From Sphingobacterium corticibacter (GTDB lineage Bacteria > Bacteroidota > Bacteroidia > Sphingobacteriales > Sphingobacteriaceae): a stretch of DNA of 64,000 nucleotides. The stretch is taken from the NCBI RefSeq assembly GCF_003076635.1, contig NZ_QDKG01000001.1, positions 1,116,001-1,180,000 of the forward strand, in the 5' to 3' direction. The notes beneath the pieces were generated by a model. It worked only from the letters and a program-made list of their open reading frames with translations. It had not been told where the DNA came from and made no database searches. A program made the position numbers and the translations under genes. The stretch's first letter is position 1. Each line of letters begins with the position of its first letter. Positions 43,801 through 53,507 of the stretch are shown here, piece by piece.

Positions 43801-46800
43801 TTAAATTGTAACCCGATGATTTTTTCGCAACGCGTCGTATTTCTTTTTAAACTCCGATGGTTTCATGCCAAAAACTTTGGAGAACTGCGTACGGAAATAT
43901 TTAATGTCATTAAATCCTGCAGCAAAGGCTGCTTCACTCACGTTAGAATCGGTCTCAATCAGGATTTGAGCTACTTTCCGAAGTCGCACAAATCGGATAA
44001 ACTCATTAGCAGATTTACCAGAAATAGCCTTAATCCGCTTGTAGAAATTGGAATGGCTCATGCCGAGTTGCTCGGCTAGTTCTTTCACATTAAAAGATTC
44101 TTGATCTAAATTTTCCTCCACAATAGCGATTGATTTCTCCAAGAAGAGTCGGTGTTCTTTCGAGATTTTATGATTGTTTGGCTGCAACGTGATCTCCTCA
44201 TAGAAATGGCGTTGCATATGGCTGCGGCTCTGAATCAGGTTGTTCACACGCGCGATCAACAATTCACGGTCAAACGGTTTGGTTACGTAATCGTCTGCTT
44301 TACCTTCCAATCCTTTGAGCTTGATATCTTGTGAGTTACTCGCAGTAAGCAAGATGATCGGTATATGACTTAATGTAGGGATACTTTTGATATGCTGACA
44401 GAGGTCAATGCCTGATAAACCGCCCATTACTACATCGCTGATGATGATATCTGGAGGTGTTTGCTCAATCAACAGGATACCTGCCTCTGCACAATCTGCT
44501 TCCTGAATTTCAAATTCATTTTGAAAGATTTTACGCAAGTACTTTCTGATTTCAGCATTATCATCGACCACTACCATGGTCTTCTTGTCACTCACCAAGT
44601 TGTGGTAATCTGTAGTTTCGTCTACTATCTCAATAGTATTATCTGTCTCATTTACAATATTTTCCTGTATGCGAGGAGCCTCTATAGCGTGCGGCGATGA
44701 TGCAATAAATTCGTCTATACTCGCGCTGTGCTCTACCACATCTTCGAAGATGGTGAATTCGGAAAGATGTGCTTTCCCATTTTGCAATACAATCTCAAAC
44801 TGGGTGCCGGCAGGAGGATTCGGTTGATGGGTAATGCGACCTTTATGTGCTGAAATGAAGCTTTTGACCAAGTATAAACCTATTCCGAAGCCGCCTTTGT
44901 TATTACTATTGCCAATGTAATCTCGTTCAAATACATTGAACACCTGATCTTTGTTTTGTGCTGCGATACCACAACCTGTATCGATCACCTGAATGGCGAA
45001 ATCGTCCATGCGCCATTGCAAGGCTACGCGAATGCTACCGCCATTAGGCGTGTACTTAAAGGCATTACTAATCAGGTTGAATAGGCAAATTTCTATTTTT
45101 TCCCGATCTACCAACAAGGAATGTTGTTCAATATTACTCTCAAAAACGTAATGAATGTGTTGTAAAATTGCTTGCTGCTGAAAGCAGGTAAATACTTCAC
45201 GCGTCAAACCCACAATATCTGCTTGCACCAAGCGTAGTTGATCCATTCCGCTCTCTGTCTTGCGAAACAACAACAACTTATCCACCAAGTTCAGCAAGCG
45301 TTTGGAATTACGGTATACCTGGTGTATGTCTTCTCGATCGATTTGCTGCGCTGGCTCCGTGCTCATTTCTTTGAGTGGATTCACGATCAACGTCAGTGGA
45401 TTTCTAAATTCATGCGCTATGTGCGTGAAAAATGCAATCTGCTTGTCATGCAACTCTTTCTTTTTCTCGGCATTTACTTTCGCAAGATCGACTTCATATT
45501 TTAATCGTGTTTGTTTGCGATCGTATCTCAGATACGTGAAAATGGCCGACCAGAACAAGGCTAAGTAAGCGATATAAGCCCAGTCGCTGCGCCACCATGG
45601 CGGTAGTATTTCAATGTCTAACGTTTTCTCCACGCCAGACCACACACCATCAGCATTGGTCGATTTGATTCGTAGCGTGTATTTACCTTCCTTTAGATTG
45701 GTGTAATTAGCCGTTTTTACATTATCAACATAGTTCCAATCTTTATCCCAACCTTCTAGAAAGTAAGCATACTCCACCTTAGTCGGGAAGGAGTACTCTA
45801 ATGATGAAAAGTGTACGTTGAGCACGGCATCATCAAAAGGTATGGTGAGCTTATCGATATGATTGGTCGAACTGTAAACTCGATCGCCCGTGAAAAGATT
45901 GGTAGGTTTGTTGTTAACGCTCAATGCCGTGAGCACCATTTTCGAATCGCGTTGAAGGGATTTCAGTTGGCCCGGTTGAAATAGATTGAATCCATGAATC
46001 CCACCAAACGCCAAACTTCCATCTTTCAATTTGATGGCCGCATTGTAATTGAATTGGTTGCTCTGCAAACCATCTGAATCGTAATAATTTTTGAATGTTT
46101 GGATGCTCGGATCAAAATTAGACAGTCCGTTGTAGGTAGATAGCCAAAGTGTGCCGGCATCATCAGGCAAAATATTTAAGATGGTATTGCTAGGAAGGCC
46201 ATCTTTTTCAGAGTATCGCTTTACTTTACTGGTTGATTTTTCGTAACGAAGTAAACCTCCGCCTTCTGTAGCGAGCCATATGTAGCCATCCTGGTTCGTG
46301 TAAATATCGCGCACTGGAAAATCGGTGTTGATGATTTTTTGTTCGCCAGTTTGGAAGTTGCGCATCGTCAAGGTCGACCAGCTACCAAACCACATGAGGT
46401 CTGCAGATTCTTCATATATACTGAGTACGTCAATGATATCTTTTGATTTTTCTTCGAATTGATCCGTATTCCGGTTATAGCAGAATATTCCACCACCGTG
46501 TAATGCACTTGCCCAAATCCGTTTTTTACTATCTTCAAATAATTTCCATGTGGCCGAAAACAAGCGGTTGTTTTCATTGGAAACGCAAGCATATTGCTTG
46601 AACACGCCAGTCTTTGGATCTAATCTATTAATTCCGCCACCATACGTAGAAGCCCATACAAAGCCCTTTTCATCGTGCAAGATACTCGTCACGAAATTAT
46701 TATTGAGTTGTCCAGAACTACCCTTATCATCTGCAGCATAATGCGTGAAAGATTGCTGCTTATGATTCCATAGCATCATGCCGGCACCATCTGTTCCGAT

Positions 46801-47928
46801 CCACAGGTCGTTATTATTTCCGTTCGCAAAAGAGAGGATAAAATTCTTCGGATTTTGTCGGTCAATAGCAGATCCAGGTTGTATCACGTGGAATCGAGAC
46901 AATCTATTGTCCACCACATGTACACCACTTCGCAATGTTCCTATCCAGTTTCGCTGCATATGATCCACGTACATGCTGTACACCGTCATACGCTTCATCC
47001 AGCTGGTACTTGCTTGATACTGTTCAAATCGGTTCGTCCTTTTGTCGAACTCAACAATTCCCTTGCCTTCAGAGCCTATGTATACTTTTTCGTATTTAGC
47101 ATAGAGCGTGGTAATTTCGAATGGGGCCAGTTTAGCATCTATCGGATACGTGCTGTATGATTTTTTATGCAAGTCGAATTCATACAATACCTGCTTATTG
47201 TCATTAGATGCGACCCAGATAGATTGTCCGTTTTCATCGACTCGTATAGCGACACTATTTTTGGTGCGATCATCGATTACCTCCAAGGCATTACTTTGAG
47301 GATCAAGCCGGCAGAGTCCATGGTTGTGAATAAAAACCCATATCTCATTTTTATTGGTGGTCACCACACCTTGTGCATTATAATCAAAGATTTTTGTCCC
47401 ATCGTACCGCTGCAAAGGAATGCGAGAGGCAAGTGGATGTTCGGTATCCGTATTCACGTACAACAAACCATAGAGAGTCGTGGCGGCGTACAGTCCCCGT
47501 GATGTATTGTATGCTAACTGATTGACACTGGCTGATATGGGGTTTTGATCCTGTCGGAATGGAAGATAATCTTTCCAACGTACGCGTTGAAAATGAGTAT
47601 AATCTGCGTCTAACTTGGCGAATCCCGATTTACTCGCTACCCAAATCCGGCCTTTATCATCTTGAGAAATATCGGTTATTCTATTATCGGGCAGTGAAAG
47701 ACCATCTTCAGGTTGATTTTTAAACACCATGAATTGATAGCCGTCAAAGCGATTTAGGCCATCGAAAGTACCAAACCACATAAAACCATCCTGATCTTCG
47801 AATATGGAGGTGACATTATTGTTGGATAATCCTTGTTCAATACCTACGTAGCGAATCCGTGGATTGTTTTCAGATTTTGCAGGCAATATAGCTGTCGCAA
47901 ATAATAATAGGATTATCAACGTTTTCAT
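43801..47928 (-). CDS. Hybrid two-component system (HTCS) regulator
   Basis: A 1375-residue membrane-spanning regulator. The signal peptide is followed by ~14 propeller blades (two-component propeller; DNNVTSIFEDQDG, WIGTDGAGMM, ILHDEKGFVW) that bind an oligosaccharide in the periplasm. Next come a Y_Y_Y domain near 715-780, one transmembrane helix (~795), a HisKA domain with the phosphoaccepting His (AHEFRNPLT) at residue 839, an ATPase (DTGCGIA, FGIGLYLVKS), a receiver with phospho-Asp at about 1165 (IIISDVVMGG) and a C-terminal AraC HTH pair. It is divergent from the GH16-GH43 gene and is the probable activator of this locus. Confidence 0.96.
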   Translation of the reverse strand: MKTLIILLLFATAILPAKSENNPRIRYVGIEQGLSNNNVTSIFEDQDGFMWFGTFDGLNRFDGYQFMVFKNQPEDGLSLPDNRITDISQDDKGRIWVASKSGFAKLDADYTHFQRVRWKDYLPFRQDQNPISASVNQLAYNTSRGLYAATTLYGLLYVNTDTEHPLASRIPLQRYDGTKIFDYNAQGVVTTNKNEIWVFIHNHGLCRLDPQSNALEVIDDRTKNSVAIRVDENGQSIWVASNDNKQVLYEFDLHKKSYSTYPIDAKLAPFEITTLYAKYEKVYIGSEGKGIVEFDKRTNRFEQYQASTSWMKRMTVYSMYVDHMQRNWIGTLRSGVHVVDNRLSRFHVIQPGSAIDRQNPKNFILSFANGNNNDLWIGTDGAGMMLWNHKQQSFTHYAADDKGSSGQLNNNFVTSILHDEKGFVWASTYGGGINRLDPKTGVFKQYACVSNENNRLFSATWKLFEDSKKRIWASALHGGGIFCYNRNTDQFEEKSKDIIDVLSIYEESADLMWFGSWSTLTMRNFQTGEQKIINTDFPVRDIYTNQDGYIWLATEGGGLLRYEKSTSKVKRYSEKDGLPSNTILNILPDDAGTLWLSTYNGLSNFDPSIQTFKNYYDSDGLQSNQFNYNAAIKLKDGSLAFGGIHGFNLFQPGQLKSLQRDSKMVLTALSVNNKPTNLFTGDRVYSSTNHIDKLTIPFDDAVLNVHFSSLEYSFPTKVEYAYFLEGWDKDWNYVDNVKTANYTNLKEGKYTLRIKSTNADGVWSGVEKTLDIEILPPWWRSDWAYIAYLALFWSAIFTYLRYDRKQTRLKYEVDLAKVNAEKKKELHDKQIAFFTHIAHEFRNPLTLIVNPLKEMSTEPAQQIDREDIHQVYRNSKRLLNLVDKLLLFRKTESGMDQLRLVQADIVGLTREVFTCFQQQAILQHIHYVFESNIEQHSLLVDREKIEICLFNLISNAFKYTPNGGSIRVALQWRMDDFAIQVIDTGCGIAAQNKDQVFNVFERDYIGNSNNKGGFGIGLYLVKSFISAHKGRITHQPNPPAGTQFEIVLQNGKAHLSEFTIFEDVVEHSASIDEFIASSPHAIEAPRIQENIVNETDNTIEIVDETTDYHNLVSDKKTMVVVDDNAEIRKYLRKIFQNEFEIQEADCAEAGILLIEQTPPDIIISDVVMGGLSGIDLCQHIKSIPTLSHIPIILLTASNSQDIKLKGLEGKADDYVTKPFDRELLIARVNNLIQSRSHMQRHFYEEITLQPNNHKISKEHRLFLEKSIAIVEENLDQESFNVKELAEQLGMSHSNFYKRIKAISGKSANEFIRFVRLRKVAQILIETDSNVSEAAFAAGFNDIKYFRTQFSKVFGMKPSEFKKKYDALRKNHRVTI

Positions 47929-47946
47929 TAGGTGGCTAGTCTTTCA

Positions 47947-47974
47947 GGCAAGTAGTTACACAATGCTACTTGCC
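47947..47974 (-). promoter_or_regulatory. Hairpin in the HTCS 5' leader
   Basis: GGCAAGTAG (47947-47955) is the exact reverse complement of 47966-47974 with a 10-base loop, ending 18 bases before the ATG at 47928. In the mRNA it could affect ribosome access or stability. Confidence 0.5.
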
Positions 47975-48004
47975 AATAAATATAAATTTAATAAAGGCTT
48001 AAAG

Positions 48005-48012
48005 CAAATTTA
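48005..48012 (-). promoter_or_regulatory. -7 element of the HTCS promoter
   Basis: On the minus strand TAAATTTG matches TAnnTTTG, giving a ~70-base leader that contains the 47947-47974 hairpin. No good -33 is seen. Confidence 0.4.
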
Positions 48013-48045
48013 ACGTAAATAAAAGCGATGTGTTCATTGTTACAA

Positions 48046-48059
48046 TCACAAATTTGTGA
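48046..48059. promoter_or_regulatory. 14-base palindrome in the HTCS/GH16 divergent region
   Basis: TCACAAATTTGTGA is a perfect palindrome lying upstream of both divergent promoters, a position where a dimeric regulator could act on both. Confidence 0.35.
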
Positions 48060-48085
48060 CGATCAAAAGGCCATTATTCGCATTA

Positions 48086-48143
48086 TACACCCTTGTTTTG
48101 GTGAATATGCCCCTCTCTTCCAATTTAGGAGCGCATACATTTG
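48086..48143 (+). promoter_or_regulatory. Candidate HTCS operator A and promoter of the GH16-GH43 gene
   Basis: Half-sites TACACCC (48086-48092) and ATGCCCC (48107-48113) are followed by the -7 element TACATTTG at 48136-48143, 29 bases from the second half-site. The same layout recurs upstream of the SusC and GH2 genes. The second half-site is placed where a -33-contacting activator would bind. Confidence 0.5.
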
Positions 48144-48170
48144 CTACATACTAACCATCATATAATATCT

Positions 48171-50063
48171 ATGAAAAGAAGCTCCATATTAGCTTGCTTT
48201 ATTTTTCAATGTATGTCCATCTGTTATGCTCAAGATCAAAACTACCAGTTAGTGTGGTCTGATGAATTTGAAAAGACAGGTGCCGTCGATGTACAGCATT
48301 GGAATTTCGAAAAAGGTTTTCAACGTAATCATGAAGATCAATGGTATCAAGAAGAAAATGCGACTATTAAAAACGGTGTATTGGTGATCGAAGCCAGAAA
48401 AGAAACCAAGGCTAACCCAACTTATGAAGTTGGAAGTGATCATTGGGCAAAATCTCGCAAAAATGTCGAGTACACCTCATCCTCCATAAATACCTCCGGC
48501 AAGCAATCATGGAAATACGGGCGATTTGAAATGCGAGCCAAAATTCCTGTTGGGCAGGGCATCTGGCCGGCATTTTGGACTTTAGGAGTCGATCGAGAAT
48601 GGCCTTCCAATGGCGAGATCGATATCATGGAATATTACCAAGGCAACTTATTAGCAAACATCGCCGTCGGCACGAATCGCCGTTGGCAAGCAGAATGGCA
48701 TAATGGTAAAAAAGCCGTTGCCGAATTAGGCGGAGCCAAATGGGCACAGGAATTTCATGTGTGGCGGATGGATTGGGATGAAGAAGAGATCGCTTTGTAC
48801 GTAGATGATATGCTGTTGAACAAGGTGCCGCAAAGCAAGTTGGCCAACAAAGATGGTTCTGGTTTTTATCCTTTCAAACAACCGCATTATATGCTGTTGA
48901 ATCTCGCTTTAGGTGGTGATAATGGTGGTGAAATTGACGAATCGCTCTTGCCTGCACGATATGAAATTGATTATGTGCGTGTGTATCAGAAGCCTAGTCA
49001 GCGGCCTAAGCAAGTCGATACGCGCACGGCATTTCAACCAGGCGAATTGTGGTTAGACCAGAATGGCGAGCATATCAATGCACATGGTGGTGGCGTGTTG
49101 TATCATAATGGTACGTACTATTGGTACGGCGAAAAGCGCGGTGGCAAAGAATCTCAAGGCGTTACCGTGTACTCGTCGAAAGATTTATATAGCTGGAAAG
49201 CAGAAGGTTTGGCTCTCAAGACATCAACGGATACTAGCAGTCCGATCACGCAAGGCAGTATCATTGAGCGACCAAAAGTGATCTATAATGAAAAGACGAA
49301 AAAGTTCGTCATGTACTTTCACTTAGAACTCAAAGGCAGAGGATATGAGGCTGCTTACGTCGGTTTAGCGACCAGCGATCATGCTGTTGGGCCTTTTACG
49401 TTCCATAAAGCAGGGCGTGTGAATCCAAAAAAATGGCCGCTGAATATGACCAAATCGCAGCGTCAATCTACAGTTTCTGAGAAAGATCATGCAGAATGGT
49501 GGACACCAAGCTGGATGGAAGCGATCAAAGACGGCCTTTTTGTACGCCGGGATTTCGAGGGCGGACAAATGGCTCGGGATATGACTTTATTTGTAGATGA
49601 TGATCAGACCGCCTATCATGTGTATTCTGCTGAAGATAATCTCACTATTCACATTGCCGAATTGACCAAAGATTATCTGGGTTATACAGGCAAATATGTA
49701 CGCGTAGAACCCGGTGGTCACAATGAAGCTCCTGCTTTATTGAAAAAGGATGGAAAGTACTACATGGTCACTTCTGGTTGTACAGGCTGGGCGCCTAATG
49801 CTGCTCGATTGTTAACGGCCGACAAGATGCTAGGCGAGTGGTCACGACACGACAATCCAGCCGTGGGATCTGGTGCAGATCGCACTTTCGAATCCCAAAG
49901 TACACACATCCTTCCAGTGCATGGCAAAAAGGATACATTCATCTTTATGGCCGACCGATGGAACCCTAAAAACCTGAAAGATAGCCGATATATTTGGTTG
50001 CCTATCGAATTTAGTAATGATGGATTACTGTTCTTCCAATGGCAGGATAGTTGGAAATACTAA
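48171..50063 (+). CDS. GH16-GH43 fusion glycoside hydrolase
   Basis: A 630-residue secreted enzyme from ATG 48171 (the TTG at 48141 is not a good start). The signal peptide ends at CYAQ. The first half (~residues 25-285) is GH16 with catalytic ExDxxE at E149, D151, E154 (NGEIDIMEY). The second half (~290-625) resembles GH43 galactan 1,3-beta-galactosidase-like modules, beginning GELWLDQNGEHINAHGGG and YWYGEKRGG. An endo- and an exo-acting galactanase in one polypeptide would be coherent, but neither specificity is proven. No linker or binding module is clear between them. It is the first gene divergent from the HTCS. Confidence 0.85.
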   Translation: MKRSSILACFIFQCMSICYAQDQNYQLVWSDEFEKTGAVDVQHWNFEKGFQRNHEDQWYQEENATIKNGVLVIEARKETKANPTYEVGSDHWAKSRKNVEYTSSSINTSGKQSWKYGRFEMRAKIPVGQGIWPAFWTLGVDREWPSNGEIDIMEYYQGNLLANIAVGTNRRWQAEWHNGKKAVAELGGAKWAQEFHVWRMDWDEEEIALYVDDMLLNKVPQSKLANKDGSGFYPFKQPHYMLLNLALGGDNGGEIDESLLPARYEIDYVRVYQKPSQRPKQVDTRTAFQPGELWLDQNGEHINAHGGGVLYHNGTYYWYGEKRGGKESQGVTVYSSKDLYSWKAEGLALKTSTDTSSPITQGSIIERPKVIYNEKTKKFVMYFHLELKGRGYEAAYVGLATSDHAVGPFTFHKAGRVNPKKWPLNMTKSQRQSTVSEKDHAEWWTPSWMEAIKDGLFVRRDFEGGQMARDMTLFVDDDQTAYHVYSAEDNLTIHIAELTKDYLGYTGKYVRVEPGGHNEAPALLKKDGKYYMVTSGCTGWAPNAARLLTADKMLGEWSRHDNPAVGSGADRTFESQSTHILPVHGKKDTFIFMADRWNPKNLKDSRYIWLPIEFSNDGLLFFQWQDSWKY

Positions 50064-50124
50064 GCAAGTAGACATTTACGTAAAAAGGCGTTCTATTTCG
50101 TTTAAAAACAAATTTAAAACGAAT

Positions 50125-50183
50125 TCACCCCTTGTCAAAGATGAAAATGCCCACGTTGTGGGCATTTTTTTTTAAGAAATTTG
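50125..50183 (+). promoter_or_regulatory. Candidate HTCS operator C and promoter of the second susCD pair
   Basis: Half-sites TCACCCC (50125-50131) and ATGCCC (50147-50152) are followed by GAAATTTG (50176-50183), one mismatch from TAnnTTTG and again 29 bases from the second half-site. The second half-site overlaps the left arm of the terminator at 50144-50168, so it may be coincidental. Confidence 0.35.
50144..50172 (+). terminator. Terminator of the GH16-GH43 gene
   Basis: AAAATGCCCAC (50144-50154) and GTGGGCATTTT (50158-50168) form an 11-bp stem with a 3-base loop and a T-run of nine. Confidence 0.92.
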
Positions 50184-50295
50184 TCCCTTAACTAATCGAT
50201 CCAAGCCAGTGCACACGACAGTGTGGACCATAATGAACCTAACAACATCGGCTACCAATCGATAAGAGAAATATAAATCTTAATTACCAAAAAGA

Positions 50296-53200
50296 ATGAG
50301 AAAAAATCGTTACCTCATTAAGAGCGTCGCTTTGATGTTTTTAATGATCGCAGTGGCACTCCACTCCGCTTACGCCCAAAGTCGGCAAGTAAGAGGAAAG
50401 GTCACCGCTGAAGGACAACCGCTTGCAGGTGTTTCTGTGCAAGTGCAAGGTACGCAGCAGGGGACTGCTACCAATGAACAAGGAGAATTTAGCATCGCGG
50501 TAAAACCGACGGACGCTTTGATCATTACCGCGATGGGATACCAGCGCCAAACGATCAATCTAGCCGACCAAAATGCCAGTGCCAATGGAGAATACACACT
50601 CAATGTAGAGATGTTGACTTCCGGAGGCGATGCGCTAGAAGAAGTGGTGGTAGTAGGTTTCGGAACGCAAAAGAAAACCAACTTAACGGGTTCCGTAGCT
50701 ATTGTTGATTCTAAGCAATTAGAGAATAGACCAGTTCAAAATGCCGTACAAGCATTGCAAGGTTTAGCGCCAGGACTCAATATATCTCAAAACAGTGGTT
50801 CTATGGAAGCTGGTGCTTCGATCAACGTACGTGGATTGGGTACTATCGGTAGTTCATCTTCGTCGCCATTAGTATTGATCGATGGTTCAGAGGGATCACT
50901 TACGGCTTTGAATCCGCAAGATATCGAGAGTATTTCGGTACTGAAAGATGCAGGTGCATCTTCTATCTATGGATCGAGAGCGGCGTTTGGGGTAATTTTG
51001 GTAACGACCAAATCGGGAAAAGCCGGTAAAACAGTTGTTAATTACAATAATAACTTCCGTACCAACAGGCCAACTACCATGCCTTCTATGATGGATTCGT
51101 ATACGTTTGCACAATACTTCAACCGTGCGGCGGTTAACGGAAATAGCGGATTGGTTTTTAGTGAAGCGCACTTACAACGTATTTTAGATTATCAAAACGG
51201 AACAATTACAGGTTCTACGATTGTAGATCCCAATAATTCAAATCGCTGGGGTGAGGGCTACGCCTATGGTAATGATAATGTAGATTGGTTTGATGTGATG
51301 TACAAAGATCGTGCATTCGCGCAGGAACACAACCTAAGCTTGAATGGCGGCTCGGAAAAAACAACCTTCTACCTTTCTGGTAACGCGATGAAACAAGGTG
51401 GTATGATGGCTTTCAATACTGATCACTACGATCGCTACGCGGTATCTGCCAAGATCAACTCCCAAGTTTCTGACTATTTCACGGTAGGATACAATGCGCG
51501 TTTGGTGCGTGAAGACTATCAGCGTCCAGCTAATCTTACGAATGCATTTTACGACGATTTGGGTCGTCAAGGTTGGCCAACTTTGCCACTATATGATCCA
51601 AACGGAAACCTTTACAGTTCACCTTCTCCCGCTTTGGGCATGCGTGATGGTGGTCATGATAAATCGACTAAAGATTTCATCTTTCAACAGTTGCAATTGA
51701 CCTTGGAGCCTATTGCAGGATGGAAAACAGTAGGACAGATCAATTATCGCACATCTACGGAATTCAGACACTGGAACTCCCAGCAATTGTATAACTACGA
51801 TGTCAATAATGAGCCTTATTTGTACAAGCAATCGTCTAACGTATATGAATACGGATGGAAAGAAAACTACTATAATGCCAATGCCTATTCAGAATACGAC
51901 AAATATCTCGGGAATCACCATATCAAAGGGATGGTTGGTTTTCAGGCAGAGTGGACTGGTAATCGTAGTTTAGGTGCACAACGAAATGGTATCATCGTGC
52001 CAAACCAGCCGGTGTTGAATTTGACAACAGGTACAGATCCTAATGGAGAATTGATCGTGCCAGTTGTTTCTGGAGCCTACCAAAACTGGGCTACAGCAGG
52101 TTTCTTCGGTCGTTTGAATTACGATTATCAAGAAAAGTATCTTTTTGAAGGTAACTTACGCTATGATGCTTCTTCTCGTTTCCGTCAAGGAACACGTTGG
52201 GGTTGGTTCCCGTCAGTATCTGCCGGATGGAATATTTCCAAAGAATCTTTCTTCGAGAACTGGACATCTACGGTGAATATGTTGAAATTCCGTGCTTCTT
52301 ACGGAGAGCTGGGTAACCAAAGTACGAATGACTGGTATCCTACTTACGTGGTAATGCCGATTGGCGTGACCAATGGCGGCTGGTTGCTAAATGGCACCGC
52401 ACCGAATACAGCGAGCGCACCAGGATTAGTAAGTTCATTCCTCACTTGGGAATCGATCAATACAGCCAATATCGGGGTTGACTTTGCCTTATTGAGCAAC
52501 CGCTTGAACGGATCATTCGAGGTGTTTTCACGTAAAACATTGAATATGGTGGCTGATGCACCTACGCTTCCTGCGACATTGGGAACTGGCGTACCGCAAA
52601 GCAACAATACCGATTTGAAAACGACTGGTTTCGAGGCGACTATTGGGTATAATGACCGTACGGTTGGTGGCTTTGGCTATGGCGCGAAATTCTTACTTTC
52701 CGATTATCAAACTACCGTAACTCGTTTCAATAATGAGGCTGGACAATTAGATCGTTACCGTCCGGGGCAAAAATTGGGTGAAATCTGGGGTTACGAAACT
52801 ATTGGCATTGCCAAAACACAAGAGGAGATGGATGCGCACTTGGCAACCTTGCCAAATGGTGGACAGAGCCGCTTAGGTCAGCAATGGGGTGCTGGAGACA
52901 TCATGTACAAAGATTTGAATGGCGATGGCGTGATTGACTGGGGTGATGACACCGAAGGCAATCCTGGTGATAAGCGAGTGATTGGTAACAATACACCACG
53001 TTACAGCTTTGGTTTGAACCTGAATGCAGATTACAAAAACTTTGATTTAAGCTTGTTCTTCCAAGGTGTTGGGAAAAGAGACATTTGGCAAGGAGGTTAT
53101 TACTTCTGGGGAGCCGTATCTAATCAATGGTGGTCTACAGGATTGACCGCACACGAAGATTACTTTAGACCAGAAGGCGATCCACTAGGATCTAATCTAG

Positions 53201-53499
53201 ATGCTTACTATGCAAGACCAGCATTTAATACGAGTAGAAATCAGCAAGTTCAAACCCGTTATTTACAGGATGCCTCATACATCCGTTTAAAAAATATCAT
53301 GTTGGGCTATACGCTACCAGCTGGTACTTTAGACCGTTTGGGTATTGCTAAGATGCGTGTGTATATATCAGGTGAAAATGTATGGACTTCTTCAAAAGTC
53401 TCATCCGTATTCGACCCAGAAACGATCGATGGAGGTTCAAACGGAACAGTGTATCCATTGAACAAAGTATGGTCAGCTGGTCTTAGTCTTACGTTTTAA
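50296..53499 (+). CDS. SusC/RagA-family transporter of the polysaccharide locus
   Basis: A 1067-residue TonB-dependent outer-membrane transporter. The signal peptide ends at AYAQ, then come a carboxypeptidase-like regulatory domain (QVRGKVTAEGQPLAGVSVQ), the TonB-box-like EEVVVVGFGTQ, a plug (VLKDAGASSIYGSRAAFGVILVTTKSGKAG) and a barrel with WGWFPSVSAGWNIS and GDIMYKDLNGDGVID. It ends in aromatic AGLSLTF. It pairs with the SusD gene 8 bases downstream, and the pair would import arabinose/galactose-rich oligosaccharides released outside the cell, judging from the neighbouring enzymes. Confidence 0.94.
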   Translation: MRKNRYLIKSVALMFLMIAVALHSAYAQSRQVRGKVTAEGQPLAGVSVQVQGTQQGTATNEQGEFSIAVKPTDALIITAMGYQRQTINLADQNASANGEYTLNVEMLTSGGDALEEVVVVGFGTQKKTNLTGSVAIVDSKQLENRPVQNAVQALQGLAPGLNISQNSGSMEAGASINVRGLGTIGSSSSSPLVLIDGSEGSLTALNPQDIESISVLKDAGASSIYGSRAAFGVILVTTKSGKAGKTVVNYNNNFRTNRPTTMPSMMDSYTFAQYFNRAAVNGNSGLVFSEAHLQRILDYQNGTITGSTIVDPNNSNRWGEGYAYGNDNVDWFDVMYKDRAFAQEHNLSLNGGSEKTTFYLSGNAMKQGGMMAFNTDHYDRYAVSAKINSQVSDYFTVGYNARLVREDYQRPANLTNAFYDDLGRQGWPTLPLYDPNGNLYSSPSPALGMRDGGHDKSTKDFIFQQLQLTLEPIAGWKTVGQINYRTSTEFRHWNSQQLYNYDVNNEPYLYKQSSNVYEYGWKENYYNANAYSEYDKYLGNHHIKGMVGFQAEWTGNRSLGAQRNGIIVPNQPVLNLTTGTDPNGELIVPVVSGAYQNWATAGFFGRLNYDYQEKYLFEGNLRYDASSRFRQGTRWGWFPSVSAGWNISKESFFENWTSTVNMLKFRASYGELGNQSTNDWYPTYVVMPIGVTNGGWLLNGTAPNTASAPGLVSSFLTWESINTANIGVDFALLSNRLNGSFEVFSRKTLNMVADAPTLPATLGTGVPQSNNTDLKTTGFEATIGYNDRTVGGFGYGAKFLLSDYQTTVTRFNNEAGQLDRYRPGQKLGEIWGYETIGIAKTQEEMDAHLATLPNGGQSRLGQQWGAGDIMYKDLNGDGVIDWGDDTEGNPGDKRVIGNNTPRYSFGLNLNADYKNFDLSLFFQGVGKRDIWQGGYYFWGAVSNQWWSTGLTAHEDYFRPEGDPLGSNLDAYYARPAFNTSRNQQVQTRYLQDASYIRLKNIMLGYTLPAGTLDRLGIAKMRVYISGENVWTSSKVSSVFDPETIDGGSNGTVYPLNKVWSAGLSLTF

Positions 53500-53507
53500 T
53501 TAGGAAA

